A stretch of 6,525 bases of DNA from an uncultured Flavobacteriia bacterium (GCA_903887095.1 CAISOQ010000270.1:1-6525), one strand, 5' to 3'. Shown: positions 1-5,960, counted from the stretch's first letter. The notes: generated by a model not told the origin, from the sequence alone. Numbers and translations: made by a program.

Positions 1-616
1 CAACTGTTATCGCAGAAGTATGGACCCGTCCTTGTGATTCAGTTTCAGGAACGCGCTGTACGCGGTGCACACCCGATTCGAATTTGAGCATTCCATAAAT
101 TCCTGTACCTGCGATTTCTAATGAGATCTCTTTGTAACCTTTCACTGAACCCTCCGAAGAGTTGAGCACATCGTATTGCCATCCCATTTCTTTGAAGAAC
201 ATGGTGTACATTCTGAAGCAATCTTCTACGAAGATACACGCCTCATCACCGCCTGTTCCTGCCCTCAATTCCAAGATGGCATTTTTGTCATCTTCAGGAT
301 CTTTTGGGATAAGCATAAATTTAATTTCTTCTTCCAATTCTGGCCGACGATTTTCAAGCTCATCGATCTCCATTTTAGCCATTTCCCGCATTTCGGGATC
401 TGTTTCAATTTCAAGCAATTCTTTAGAACTGGATAAGTTGCCAAGCAAATTCTTGTAGTCCTTGTAAACCCTGTCGAGGTCTTCGAGTTCTTTGTATTCT
501 TTGTTCAATTTCACATACCGATCCATGTCGGAAATGATGTCTGGATCGACAATCATTTTTCCAACTTCTACAAATCGAAAGTGGATGGCTTCAAGTTTTG
601 ACAATAGATCACTCAT
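1..616 (-). CDS. prfA: Peptide chain release factor 1 (RF1), N-terminal 205 residues, 3' end outside window
   Basis: RF1 enters the ribosomal A site at UAA or UAG codons and triggers hydrolysis of peptidyl-tRNA. The visible protein starts MSDLLSKLEAIHFRF, has a highly charged helical domain 1 (about residues 1-105), then LRAGTGGDEACIF (117-129) and the decoding-domain stretch GVHRVQRVPETESQGR (182-197). The tripeptide PET at 190-192 fits the PxT anticodon-like motif of RF1; RF2 has SPF there. The catalytic GGQ loop should lie about 30-40 residues further on and is outside the window, so its integrity cannot be judged. The ATG at 616-614 lies 3 bases after the purM stop, which indicates an operon with purM and probably coupled translation. 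From memory of Bacteroidota genomes, pyrF often follows, but that is not visible here. Confidence 0.97.
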   Translation of the reverse strand, partial: MSDLLSKLEAIHFRFVEVGKMIVDPDIISDMDRYVKLNKEYKELEDLDRVYKDYKNLLGNLSSSKELLEIETDPEMREMAKMEIDELENRRPELEEEIKFMLIPKDPEDDKNAILELRAGTGGDEACIFVEDCFRMYTMFFKEMGWQYDVLNSSEGSVKGYKEISLEIAGTGIYGMLKFESGVHRVQRVPETESQGRVHTSAITV

Positions 617-619
617 CGA

Positions 620-1789
620 TTAATGGTAGATAAATTCACCAAACGGTGAGGTGATAGTTAATTTTTTTCCTGCGTTTTGTTCAACTCTTCCTACGATTTG
701 CGCATCAATATTGAATGACTTTGAAATTTCAATGATGGATGCAGCATGTTCTGGAGCTACATATATTTCCATGCGGTGTCCCATGTTGAAGACTTTATAC
801 ATTTCCTTCCATTCTGTTTTCGACTCTTCTTGAATCAATTTGAATAAAGGGGGCACAGGAAATAGGTTGTCTTTAATGATGTGGACATTGTCAACAAAAT
901 GCAGGACTTTTGTTTGAGCGCCACCTGAACAATGCACCATTCCATGCACATCTTCACGGTGATTGTCCAATATACTTTTGATAACTGGAGCGTAGGTTCG
1001 AGTAGGAGACAGGACCAATTTGCCGGCATCAATAGGAGAATCTTCAACGCTATCAGTTAATTTTTTTGATCCTGAGTATACCAAATCTTTCGGAACACTT
1101 GGGTCGAAACTTTCTGGGAAATCTTTAGCAAGACTATGGTTAAATACATCATGACGGGCAGATGTTAATCCATTACTTCCCATACCGCCATTGTATTCTT
1201 TTTCGTAGCTGGCTTGTCCAAAAGATGCCAATCCAACAATTACATCTCCCGGTTGAATAGTGTGGTTTGAAATGACATCGCTGCGTTTCATTCTGCAGAC
1301 AACAGTTGAATCAACGATAATAGTCCGCACTAAATCACCAACATCGGCAGTTTCTCCACCTGTGGAATGGATGCCTATTCCTTGGTTGCGAAGTTCTTCC
1401 AGAAGTTCTTCAGTGCCGTTTATTATTGCAGAAATTACTTCTCCAGGAATCAGGTTTTTGTTTCTGCCAATTGTAGAAGACAATAGAATTTTGTCTGTTG
1501 CACCTACGCAAAGCAAATCATCAATATTCATGATTAAAGCATCCTGAGCGATTCCTTTCCATACAGAAATGTCACCTGTTTGCTTCCAATACATATAGGC
1601 CAATGAAGATTTCGTTCCAGCCCCGTCAGCATGCATAACGATGCAGTAGTTCTCATCTCCGGAAAGATAATCTGGCACGATCTTGCAGAAAGCCTGAGGA
1701 AATAAGCCTTTGTCTACATTTTTGATTGCATTGTGAACATCTTCTTTTCCTGCTGAAACGCCTCGGAGGTTGTAACGGGTATCTGCCAT
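620..1789 (-). CDS. purM: Phosphoribosylformylglycinamidine cyclo-ligase (AIR synthase)
   Basis: PurM closes the imidazole ring, converting FGAM and ATP to AIR, ADP and phosphate in de novo purine synthesis in the cytoplasm. The 389-residue product starts MADTRYNLRGVSAGKEDVHN and carries the AIR synthase family signatures DGAGTKSSL (55-63), GGETADVGDLV (144-154), GLTSARH (207-213), SPTRTYAP (261-268), MVHCSGGAQTK (284-294) and FNMGHRM (334-340). It is longer than the roughly 345-residue enterobacterial enzyme and matches the Bacteroidota form. I chose the ATG at 1789-1787. A longer frame reaches a TTG at 1843, but those 18 residues are unlike the family and would be encoded across the gene's own promoter (-7 box 1807-1814). 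No clear Shine-Dalgarno is visible. prfA follows after 3 bases, so the two form one unit; rluF upstream is 96 bases away. Confidence 0.97.
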   Translation of the reverse strand: MADTRYNLRGVSAGKEDVHNAIKNVDKGLFPQAFCKIVPDYLSGDENYCIVMHADGAGTKSSLAYMYWKQTGDISVWKGIAQDALIMNIDDLLCVGATDKILLSSTIGRNKNLIPGEVISAIINGTEELLEELRNQGIGIHSTGGETADVGDLVRTIIVDSTVVCRMKRSDVISNHTIQPGDVIVGLASFGQASYEKEYNGGMGSNGLTSARHDVFNHSLAKDFPESFDPSVPKDLVYSGSKKLTDSVEDSPIDAGKLVLSPTRTYAPVIKSILDNHREDVHGMVHCSGGAQTKVLHFVDNVHIIKDNLFPVPPLFKLIQEESKTEWKEMYKVFNMGHRMEIYVAPEHAASIIEISKSFNIDAQIVGRVEQNAGKKLTITSPFGEFIYH

Positions 1790-1806
1790 GCCAATTAATT
1801 GAGCCG

Positions 1807-1836
1807 CAAAGATAGGAAGGAATTGAAAACTGACAA
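1807..1836 (-). promoter_or_regulatory. Bacteroidota-type promoter of purM-prfA
   Basis: Read on the minus strand, TTG (1836-1834) is followed after exactly 19 bases by TATCTTTG (1814-1807). This matches the TTTG/TTG -33 and TAnnTTTG -7 elements known for the Bacteroidota primary sigma factor. The box ends 17 bases before the purM ATG, giving a short leader. It is the best-formed promoter in the window and supports the 1789 start over the upstream TTG. Confidence 0.7.
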
Positions 1837-1885
1837 TGTGCAAACCACTCGATGATTGTTAATTGCAGGTAATTCTATTCACGAA

Positions 1886-2632
1886 TCACTCAAAATCATC
1901 ATCTGTGAAAGTTTTGGCAGAAGTGGCTACTAACGAATGTATTTCATTCATTTCGGATGGATTTAAGTAGCGCCATTTGCCCACAGGAACATCTAAAACG
2001 ATGTTCATAATTCGGATGCGTTTTAATTTTACCACTTTATAATCAAGGAATTCACACATCCGTCGTATCTGTCTGTTCAGTCCTTGGGTAAGTATAATTG
2101 TAAACGTATACGGGTTGTTTTGTCTGACATAGCATTCCCGCGTAACAGTATCCAGAATGGGAACACCTTTACTCATTTTATCAATAAAATCTTGAGTAAT
2201 TGGTTTGTTCACTGTTACAATGTATTCTTTTTCATGGTTGTTTCGTGCGCGAAGTATTTTGTTCACAATATCACCATCATTTGTAAGAAAGATCAGTCCT
2301 TCACTTGGTTTATCCAAACGACCAATCGGGAAGATCCTTTTCGGGTGATTGATGAAATCAATGATGTTGTCTTTTTCTCTCGAATTATCGGTTGTACAAA
2401 CAATGCCAACAGGTTTGTTAAAGGCGATGTAGATAAATTCTTCTTTGGGCGCTACAATGAGTTTGCCGTCAACTCGAACTTCGTCTCCCGGAGTGATTTT
2501 CGTTCCCATTTCAGGAACTAGGCCATTGATTGTGACTCTGCCTTGCTCAATCAGTTTGTCGGCAGCACGTCTTGAACAAAATCCTGCTTCGCTTAGGTAT
2601 TTATTTATTCTTGTTGATGATGAATCGTCCAT
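1886..2632 (-). CDS. rluF: 23S rRNA pseudouridine synthase RluF (RsuA/RluB/E/F family)
   Basis: The 248-residue cytoplasmic enzyme is predicted to convert a uridine in the peptidyl-transferase region of 23S rRNA (U2604 in E. coli) to pseudouridine. The E. coli enzyme also modifies U35 of tRNA-Tyr. An S4 RNA-binding domain occupies about residues 7-55 (RINKYLSEAGFCSRRAAD). The catalytic domain follows, with FNKPVGIVCTT (71-81), the active-site loop FPIGRLDKPSEGLIFLTNDG (101-120; nucleophile Asp107, the number also used for E. coli RluF), HEKEYIVTVNKPI (133-145) and GLNRQIRRMCE (184-194). Similarity to E. coli RluF runs along the whole core, but the long basic C-terminal tail of that protein is absent; here the end is acidic (DDDFE). 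The ATG at 2632 is the first in frame and has its own upstream promoter. RluB or RluE are less likely given the HEKEYIVTV.KPIT and GVPIL.TVT segments. Confidence 0.92.
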   Translation of the reverse strand: MDDSSSTRINKYLSEAGFCSRRAADKLIEQGRVTINGLVPEMGTKITPGDEVRVDGKLIVAPKEEFIYIAFNKPVGIVCTTDNSREKDNIIDFINHPKRIFPIGRLDKPSEGLIFLTNDGDIVNKILRARNNHEKEYIVTVNKPITQDFIDKMSKGVPILDTVTRECYVRQNNPYTFTIILTQGLNRQIRRMCEFLDYKVVKLKRIRIMNIVLDVPVGKWRYLNPSEMNEIHSLVATSAKTFTDDDFE

Positions 2633-2654
2633 GGGTAATTAAATCATGCGATTT

Positions 2655-2687
2655 CAAAGATATAGAAAGCTTTAATCTTCATTCAAA
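2655..2687 (-). promoter_or_regulatory. Candidate rluF promoter
   Basis: On the minus strand, TTTG (2687-2684, within a run of T) is followed after 21 bases by TATCTTTG (2662-2655), a perfect TAnnTTTG box identical to that of purM. The box ends 22 bases before the rluF ATG. The promoter occupies most of the 64-base gap between the helicase stop and rluF, and no terminator hairpin is seen in that gap, so read-through from the helicase gene is also possible. Confidence 0.6.
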
Positions 2688-2696
2688 AATTACTTA

Positions 2697-3839
2697 CTAA
2701 AACCCATTCAAATTTAAATCCTTTGAATCTACCATTGTGACCCATTTTTTCATCTTCTTTTGAATAACTCGGAAATGGTTTTGTTCATCGGGTGTGATCA
2801 GCGAAATTGCCTCACCCGGATTTTCAGCGCGACCTGTGCGGCCAATGCGGTGCACATAATCTTTCGGCGAACGGGGTAACTCGTAGTTTATTACATAGGG
2901 CAAGAACTGAATATCTATACCACGCGCAATAAGATCAGTTGCTACTAATACACGCATGTGTCCTCCCTTGAAGCTTTTAAGCGCTTTGGTTCTAGCTTCT
3001 TGGCTTTTCTTACTGTGAATGGAAGTTGCCTCGATACCATTTTTCCTTAATTTTTCTGCAACATTTTCCGTTTGGTAAATGGATGAAGTAAACACGAGCA
3101 CTTGTTTCATGTCATTGTGCTTGATGAGGTAGCGCAACAAGGGGCCTTTGCGTTCTTCACTCACGAAATACCCAACTTGGTTGATTAAGTCAATGTTTTC
3201 CTGTTCGGCTTCAATTTTTATGACGATAGGCTCGTGCAATAAAACGCGAGTAATACTGCTTACATCATCGTTTAATGTGGCAGAAAACAATAAGTTTTGT
3301 CGTTTCTTAGGAAGTAATTTTAAAATTCGATCTACTTCATCCTGGAAACCAAGATTCAACATTTTATCCGCCTCATCTAATACCAGTGCATCCAAGTCTT
3401 CGAAGTGAACGGCATTTGAATCAATTAATTCCAGCAATCGACCGGGTGTTGCGACTAAAACATGTACACCCCTCAAATTTTTCATTTGCGGATTCACAGA
3501 AACACCTCCGTAAACGGCCATTGAGCGGATGGGACTTTCCAAGCTCGATCCAAAAAGATGAAAAACTTCTTGCACCTGAATGGCAAGTTCTCTGGTAGGA
3601 ACAAGCACCAGAACATTTATATGCCTATTTTTTGTACTTGTTTTCCCTTCTAAATTTTGAAGGAGCGGTAAAACATAGCTCGCTGTTTTTCCAGATCCGG
3701 TTTGTGCAATTCCTAAAACATCTCGCTTCTTCAGGATTTGAGGAATCGCTTCCTTTTGAATGGGATAGGGTTCAGTGAAACCATTGCTTTTGATTGCGCG
3801 AATAAGAACCTCAGAAATTCCTAATGAAGAAAAAGACAT
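2697..3839 (-). CDS. DEAD-box ATP-dependent RNA helicase, RhlE-like
   Basis: The 380-residue protein has the complete DEAD-box core: F21 and the Q motif with Q28 (GFTEPYPIQ), motif I AQTGSGKT (46-52), Ia PTRELA (81-86), Ib TPGR (131-134), II DEAD (155-158), III SAT (186-188), IV VLVF (247-250), V ATDLIARGID (300-309) and VI HRIGRTGR (330-337). It should unwind short RNA duplexes using ATP in ribosome assembly or mRNA turnover. The segment SIHSKKSQEARTKAL fits the RhlE-like branch, though its usual HG is HS here. It ends soon after the core with no basic or glycine-rich tail, so it is a minimal helicase; the target RNA cannot be inferred. The ATG at 3839 was chosen over an in-frame TTG at 3860 because the protein then begins MSFSSLGIS like its family and the TTG lies inside the -7 box. 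Confidence 0.95.
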   Translation of the reverse strand: MSFSSLGISEVLIRAIKSNGFTEPYPIQKEAIPQILKKRDVLGIAQTGSGKTASYVLPLLQNLEGKTSTKNRHINVLVLVPTRELAIQVQEVFHLFGSSLESPIRSMAVYGGVSVNPQMKNLRGVHVLVATPGRLLELIDSNAVHFEDLDALVLDEADKMLNLGFQDEVDRILKLLPKKRQNLLFSATLNDDVSSITRVLLHEPIVIKIEAEQENIDLINQVGYFVSEERKGPLLRYLIKHNDMKQVLVFTSSIYQTENVAEKLRKNGIEATSIHSKKSQEARTKALKSFKGGHMRVLVATDLIARGIDIQFLPYVINYELPRSPKDYVHRIGRTGRAENPGEAISLITPDEQNHFRVIQKKMKKWVTMVDSKDLNLNGF

Positions 3840-3857
3840 GTTATCTTGTTTGGGATT

Positions 3858-3865
3858 CAAAGGTA
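3858..3865 (-). promoter_or_regulatory. -7 box of helicase promoter
   Basis: TACCTTTG on the minus strand is a perfect TAnnTTTG box ending 18 bases before the helicase ATG. No TTG is found 19-21 bases upstream, so only half of the promoter is recognisable; an activator or relaxed -33 use is possible. Confidence 0.5.
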
Positions 3866-3912
3866 CACTTTTATAAAATCGAAATTCTATCTGATTTTAA
3901 GGAAGGCGACTA

Positions 3913-3946
3913 ATTCGAAATAGAGGCAGTTGATCAACTATTCGAA
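3913..3946. repeat. Palindrome AGTTGATCAACT flanked by two ATTCGAA copies
   Basis: A perfect 12-bp palindrome (3928-3939) lies between two identical ATTCGAA heptamers (3913-3919 and 3940-3946), each containing the palindrome TTCGAA. It sits about 63 bases upstream of the helicase -7 box and before the terminator of the neighbouring unit. It could be a protein-binding site or a cruciform. The arms AGTTGA/TCAACT recur inside the terminator stem at 3973-4012. Confidence 0.4.
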
Positions 3947-3972
3947 CTTCAATTTCATGTCATTGAAAAGTG

Positions 3973-4012
3973 AAGAAGGAGTTGATGTTTAATTGTAGCT
4001 CAACTCCTTCTT
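3973..4012 (-). terminator. Hairpin terminator after the PadR/GldL-GldM-like unit
   Basis: A perfect 13-bp inverted repeat (3973-3985 with 4000-4012, AAGAAGGAGTTGA and its complement) encloses a 14-base loop. It begins 13 bases after the TAA of the membrane-protein gene. On the minus strand the stem is followed by CACTTTTC, a short T run, so it fits an intrinsic terminator for leftward transcription. In the other direction the following bases are TAATAAGGG, so it would not work well rightward. Confidence 0.75.
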
Positions 4013-4025
4013 AATAAGGGTTTTG

Positions 4026-5243
4026 TTATGAATTCGTTGATATTTTCTCAACCATTCTCACGTTGAGCATGAGTAGGTTTAAATTCCTTAGAAGAACAGC
4101 TAAAGTAACATGTGAAAAGTTTGTTTCTTCCCAAGTTAATAGTTCTTCCTGAGGGTCACCATATCTGTGTGTATCCTTTGTTTCTAAGAATGGAATTGAA
4201 ACCATTCCTGTTTGACGTTTAATTAATTTCTCATAGGATTTCAATTCTTGTTTCAACGAGACAAGTCCTTGAATTGGCTTACCGGCTTCGTTGAATAAAG
4301 TTTCATAAGGTGTTTCAAGATTTTCACCATAAATTCTAATTAGTTCTCCCTCTTTTAAGCCTAATTCATTCGTTGGAATTTTAGAAATTAGGTGGTCTTT
4401 CACAAGTTTAATATTCTGACAGATAATGTTGCTTGATTCATGGATCATTTGAATGGAAGCGCTGTCTTTTGCAATAGAAGATGGTTTTACTTCATTTGAA
4501 AGTTGTGCTGAAGATTGCAATAAATCGTCAATGTGGTGAATGCTTTCATCCGTCCATTTACTATTTCTCAGACTTGTTAATGAAAACAGAATTCCGCATG
4601 CAACTAAAATGAGTATGGATGAAACGATTGTATTAACTTTCGTTTCAGCATTTCGGATCCCGCCAAAAAAGAAGATGGGAAGGAAAAGAAAGAAAAGGAT
4701 CCCTAAAGAGCTCAGCCACATGACGTTTGCTCCAGGCCAGTGCATGATCTTGAAAAGGGCCGATAAACTGATGAGGATGCCGAATACAGTCGCGATTCCA
4801 ATGGTGATTATATCTCTTTTTGCCGAGACCTCCCTTGCTTTAAAGACAAATAGAATTGGCAAGAACAAAAAGCTCAACACTGTAATTGAGATTACAATGA
4901 AAAAGCTTGCTCCAGGCCAGTGCATGGACTTAAAAAATGCACCAATAACGAATAAAAATGCGGTAAATGTTCCGCTGATTAACATGACTTTTTTCATGGC
5001 GTAATAATGTTTAAATGTGAGTAATAAATCTGTTTCTTCCTGAATTTCACGGAGGTCACGTTTGAAAAATCGCGGCACGACCTTTTGATAGAAATTCACA
5101 AAGTCTTGTTCGGGCGTCATTTCTTCCTCGATCATGCAGCAAATATGGTCGAGAAGACTTAACTGCAGTTCTTCCGAATGAATGCCATTTGCTTTGAGAT
5201 CTTCGAGTATGAACGCTACTTGCTCATGACTCAGCTGGATCAT
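4026..5243 (-). CDS. PadR-linked membrane protein: helical N-domain, two GldL-like hairpins, GldM-N-like periplasmic domain
   Basis: A 405-residue protein of unknown function. Residues 1-82 are predicted helical and soluble (LLDHICCMIEEEM at 30-42). Five hydrophobic spans follow at about 85-104, 113-134, 145-166, 174-194 and 203-225. Spans 1-2 and 3-4 are tandem copies, 60 residues apart, each with a GldL-type FK.MHWPGA loop (104-112, 164-172) and FLFLPI. Span 5 resembles the single GldM anchor. Residues 226-405 resemble the first periplasmic domain of GldM, ending WEETNFSHVTLAVLLRNL...NVRMVEK. With the N-terminus inside, the C-domain would be periplasmic. GldL and GldM are separate proteins in the type IX secretion motor; here both halves lie in one chain, without GldM's later domains or the GldL membrane glutamate. 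The ATG overlaps the padR TGA (ATGA), so the two are translationally coupled. The N-domain may be analogous to HAAS-type domains paired with PadR in Firmicutes. A sensory or stress role is only inference. Confidence 0.85.
   Translation of the reverse strand: MIQLSHEQVAFILEDLKANGIHSEELQLSLLDHICCMIEEEMTPEQDFVNFYQKVVPRFFKRDLREIQEETDLLLTFKHYYAMKKVMLISGTFTAFLFVIGAFFKSMHWPGASFFIVISITVLSFLFLPILFVFKAREVSAKRDIITIGIATVFGILISLSALFKIMHWPGANVMWLSSLGILFFLFLPIFFFGGIRNAETKVNTIVSSILILVACGILFSLTSLRNSKWTDESIHHIDDLLQSSAQLSNEVKPSSIAKDSASIQMIHESSNIICQNIKLVKDHLISKIPTNELGLKEGELIRIYGENLETPYETLFNEAGKPIQGLVSLKQELKSYEKLIKRQTGMVSIPFLETKDTHRYGDPQEELLTWEETNFSHVTLAVLLRNLNLLMLNVRMVEKISTNS
4727..4926. repeat. 20-bp exact direct repeat (4727-4746, 4907-4926), period 180 bp
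   Basis: The two copies are identical over 20 bases and lie exactly 180 bases apart, in frame. On the minus strand they encode the MHWPGA loops of the two GldL-like hairpins. The surrounding DNA is diverged although the protein pattern persists. This marks an internal gene duplication, not a mobile or CRISPR repeat. Confidence 0.9.
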
Positions 5244-5585
5244 GCTTTGCCCATTTTTGGTTTTAAGTCCAGCAGAAAGATCATTGTATTCATGAAATCT
5301 GAGAACTCATTCACCTTTTCATCAGCCATCAATTTGCCAGAGGAGGTCACGGTATAGTACTTTCGTAAGCGGTTTCCTACATTTACCACTTCGGTAGTCA
5401 GAATCCCCTGTGCCTCGAGTGCATGCAATGTAGGGTACAATGCGCCTTCGGTCAGTTGAATTTTTCCACCTGTCAGTTCTTTTACCTTTTTGTGTGATTT
5501 CATAACCATACATTCTTTTCTCTTCTGACAATAACTTTAAAATGATCGTTTTTAAAGTTCCTTTTATTAACTCTGATGAATACAT
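5240..5585 (-). pseudogene. PadR-family transcriptional regulator, frameshifted by one base
   Basis: PadR proteins are small winged-helix repressors, often autoregulated. The ATG at 5585 gives MYSSELIKGTLKTIILKLLS and continues to GYEITQK. The frame then goes out at an A5G2 run (5485-5491) and runs as unrelated sequence to a stop at 5322. The PadR continuation, VKELTGGKIQLTEGALYPTL and RKYYTVTSSGK, lies in the +1 frame down to the TGA at 5240. Removing one A or G restores a 114-residue protein with the normal PadR helix-turn-helix and wing. An internal ATG at 5509 could start an 89-residue product lacking helix 1, which is unlikely to fold as a normal DNA-binding domain. The remaining sequence is intact, with no other stop, so the break is recent or a sequencing error. 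The TGA overlaps the next gene's ATG by four bases, so the regulator and the GldL/GldM-like protein form an operon. Confidence 0.85.
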
Positions 5586-5589
5586 AACG

Positions 5590-5597
5590 CAAATTTA
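5590..5597 (-). promoter_or_regulatory. -7 box of padR promoter
   Basis: TAAATTTG on the minus strand is a perfect TAnnTTTG box that ends only 4 bases before the padR ATG. Nineteen bases upstream lies ATG (5619-5617) in place of the usual TTG, inside the dyad at 5614-5634. With the usual offset of this box the transcript would begin at or next to the start codon. Confidence 0.55.
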
Positions 5598-5613
5598 TAT
5601 AAAAGTAACAGAT

Positions 5614-5634
5614 ATACATAAGAAATTTATGTAT
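5614..5634. promoter_or_regulatory. Candidate PadR operator: 8-bp dyad ATACATAA-N5-TTATGTAT
   Basis: The two 8-base arms (5614-5621 and 5627-5634) are perfect inverted repeats around GAAAT. The arm nearer padR covers the -33 position of the padR promoter. A third exact ATACATAA half-site lies at 5580-5587, across the padR start codon, 34 bases from the first. PadR-family operators are commonly AT-rich dyads containing ATGT/ACAT-type arms overlapping their own promoter, so autorepression is the natural reading; binding is inferred. Confidence 0.55.
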
Positions 5635-5739
5635 TTATTTTTTTTCATTCTGAATGAATGCTTATAACGATAGATTTTGAGAAAGAGAACAGGAGTAATT
5701 TTTTAATAAGTTCCGCAGAAATCAGAATCCTCTTTGCTG

Positions 5740-5782
5740 CGCAGGATTTGCACCTCGAAGAAGACACGAAGTGAATCCTGCG
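5740..5782. repeat. Imperfect hairpin CGCAGGATT...AATCCTGCG
   Basis: Perfect 9-bp arms at 5740-5748 and 5774-5782 enclose further pairing (CAC/GTG, then TCG/CGA) with a small bulge and a mismatch. The left arm also overlaps GGATTTGCA (5744-5752), whose exact complement TGCAAATCC occurs at 5827-5835, so two mutually exclusive stems are possible. No T run follows on either strand, so it is not an ordinary intrinsic terminator. It may be a degenerate interspersed repeat or an RNA structure. Confidence 0.5.
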
Positions 5783-5952
5783 AGACAACTATTCTAAAAG
5801 AGTGCTTCAATGTATTGCCACAGGAATGCAAATCCAGCGGAGGGGTGGTTTGGAATTAAAATAGAATTGCCTTTAATTATTATAAAGCTAAAAAGAAAGT
5901 TAAAAAACACATCGACTGTAACGAAAGAACCATTTGTTATTATTGGATGAAT

Positions 5953-5960
5953 TACTTTTG
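5953..5960 (+). promoter_or_regulatory. -7 box of rightward promoter
   Basis: TACTTTTG is a perfect TAnnTTTG box ending 4 bases before the ATG at 5965. A TTTG at 5933-5936 lies 16 bases upstream, shorter than the usual 19-21, so the -33 assignment is weak. If used, the mRNA would be leaderless or nearly so. Confidence 0.5.

Noticed and set aside
162..458. Overlapping plus-strand frames opposite prfA
   Set aside because: Serine/isoleucine-rich antisense translations of the RF1 coding region; no start context or family resemblance.
1790..1843. 18-residue N-terminal extension of PurM from a TTG codon at 1843
   Set aside because: The extension is unlike the family, uses a weak start and covers the purM promoter; MADTRYN at 1789 is the family-like start.
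2084..2521. 145-codon plus-strand open frame opposite rluF
   Set aside because: It is antisense to a clearly functional enzyme gene and has no family-like sequence.
3840..3860. 7-residue N-terminal extension of the helicase from a TTG at 3860
   Set aside because: The TTG lies inside the -7 box, and MSFSSLGIS is the usual beginning of this family.
4727..4926. Direct repeat considered as CRISPR or mobile-element repeat
   Set aside because: There are only two copies, exactly in frame, and they code for a conserved membrane-protein loop.
4540..5004. 154-codon plus-strand open frame opposite the membrane-protein gene
   Set aside because: It is a shadow of the hydrophobic spans on the other strand, with no promoter box and low-complexity Lys/Met-rich content.
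5485..5491. Programmed transcriptional slippage at the A run
   Set aside because: Five As is shorter than the runs of about nine or more usually needed, and no stimulatory structure was seen; mutation or sequencing error is simpler.
5240..5509. A standalone 89-residue PadR starting at ATG 5509
   Set aside because: It lacks the first helix of the DNA-binding domain, which is present in full in the other frame immediately upstream; it is better read as half of a frameshifted gene.
5322..5585. A standalone 87-residue protein in the padR N-terminal frame
   Set aside because: After residue 33 it is arginine-rich, out-of-frame translation of PadR codons with no family resemblance.
5640..5900. Transposase remnant on the minus strand of the intergenic region
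   Set aside because: Translations are short, interrupted by stops and resemble no transposase that I recognise.
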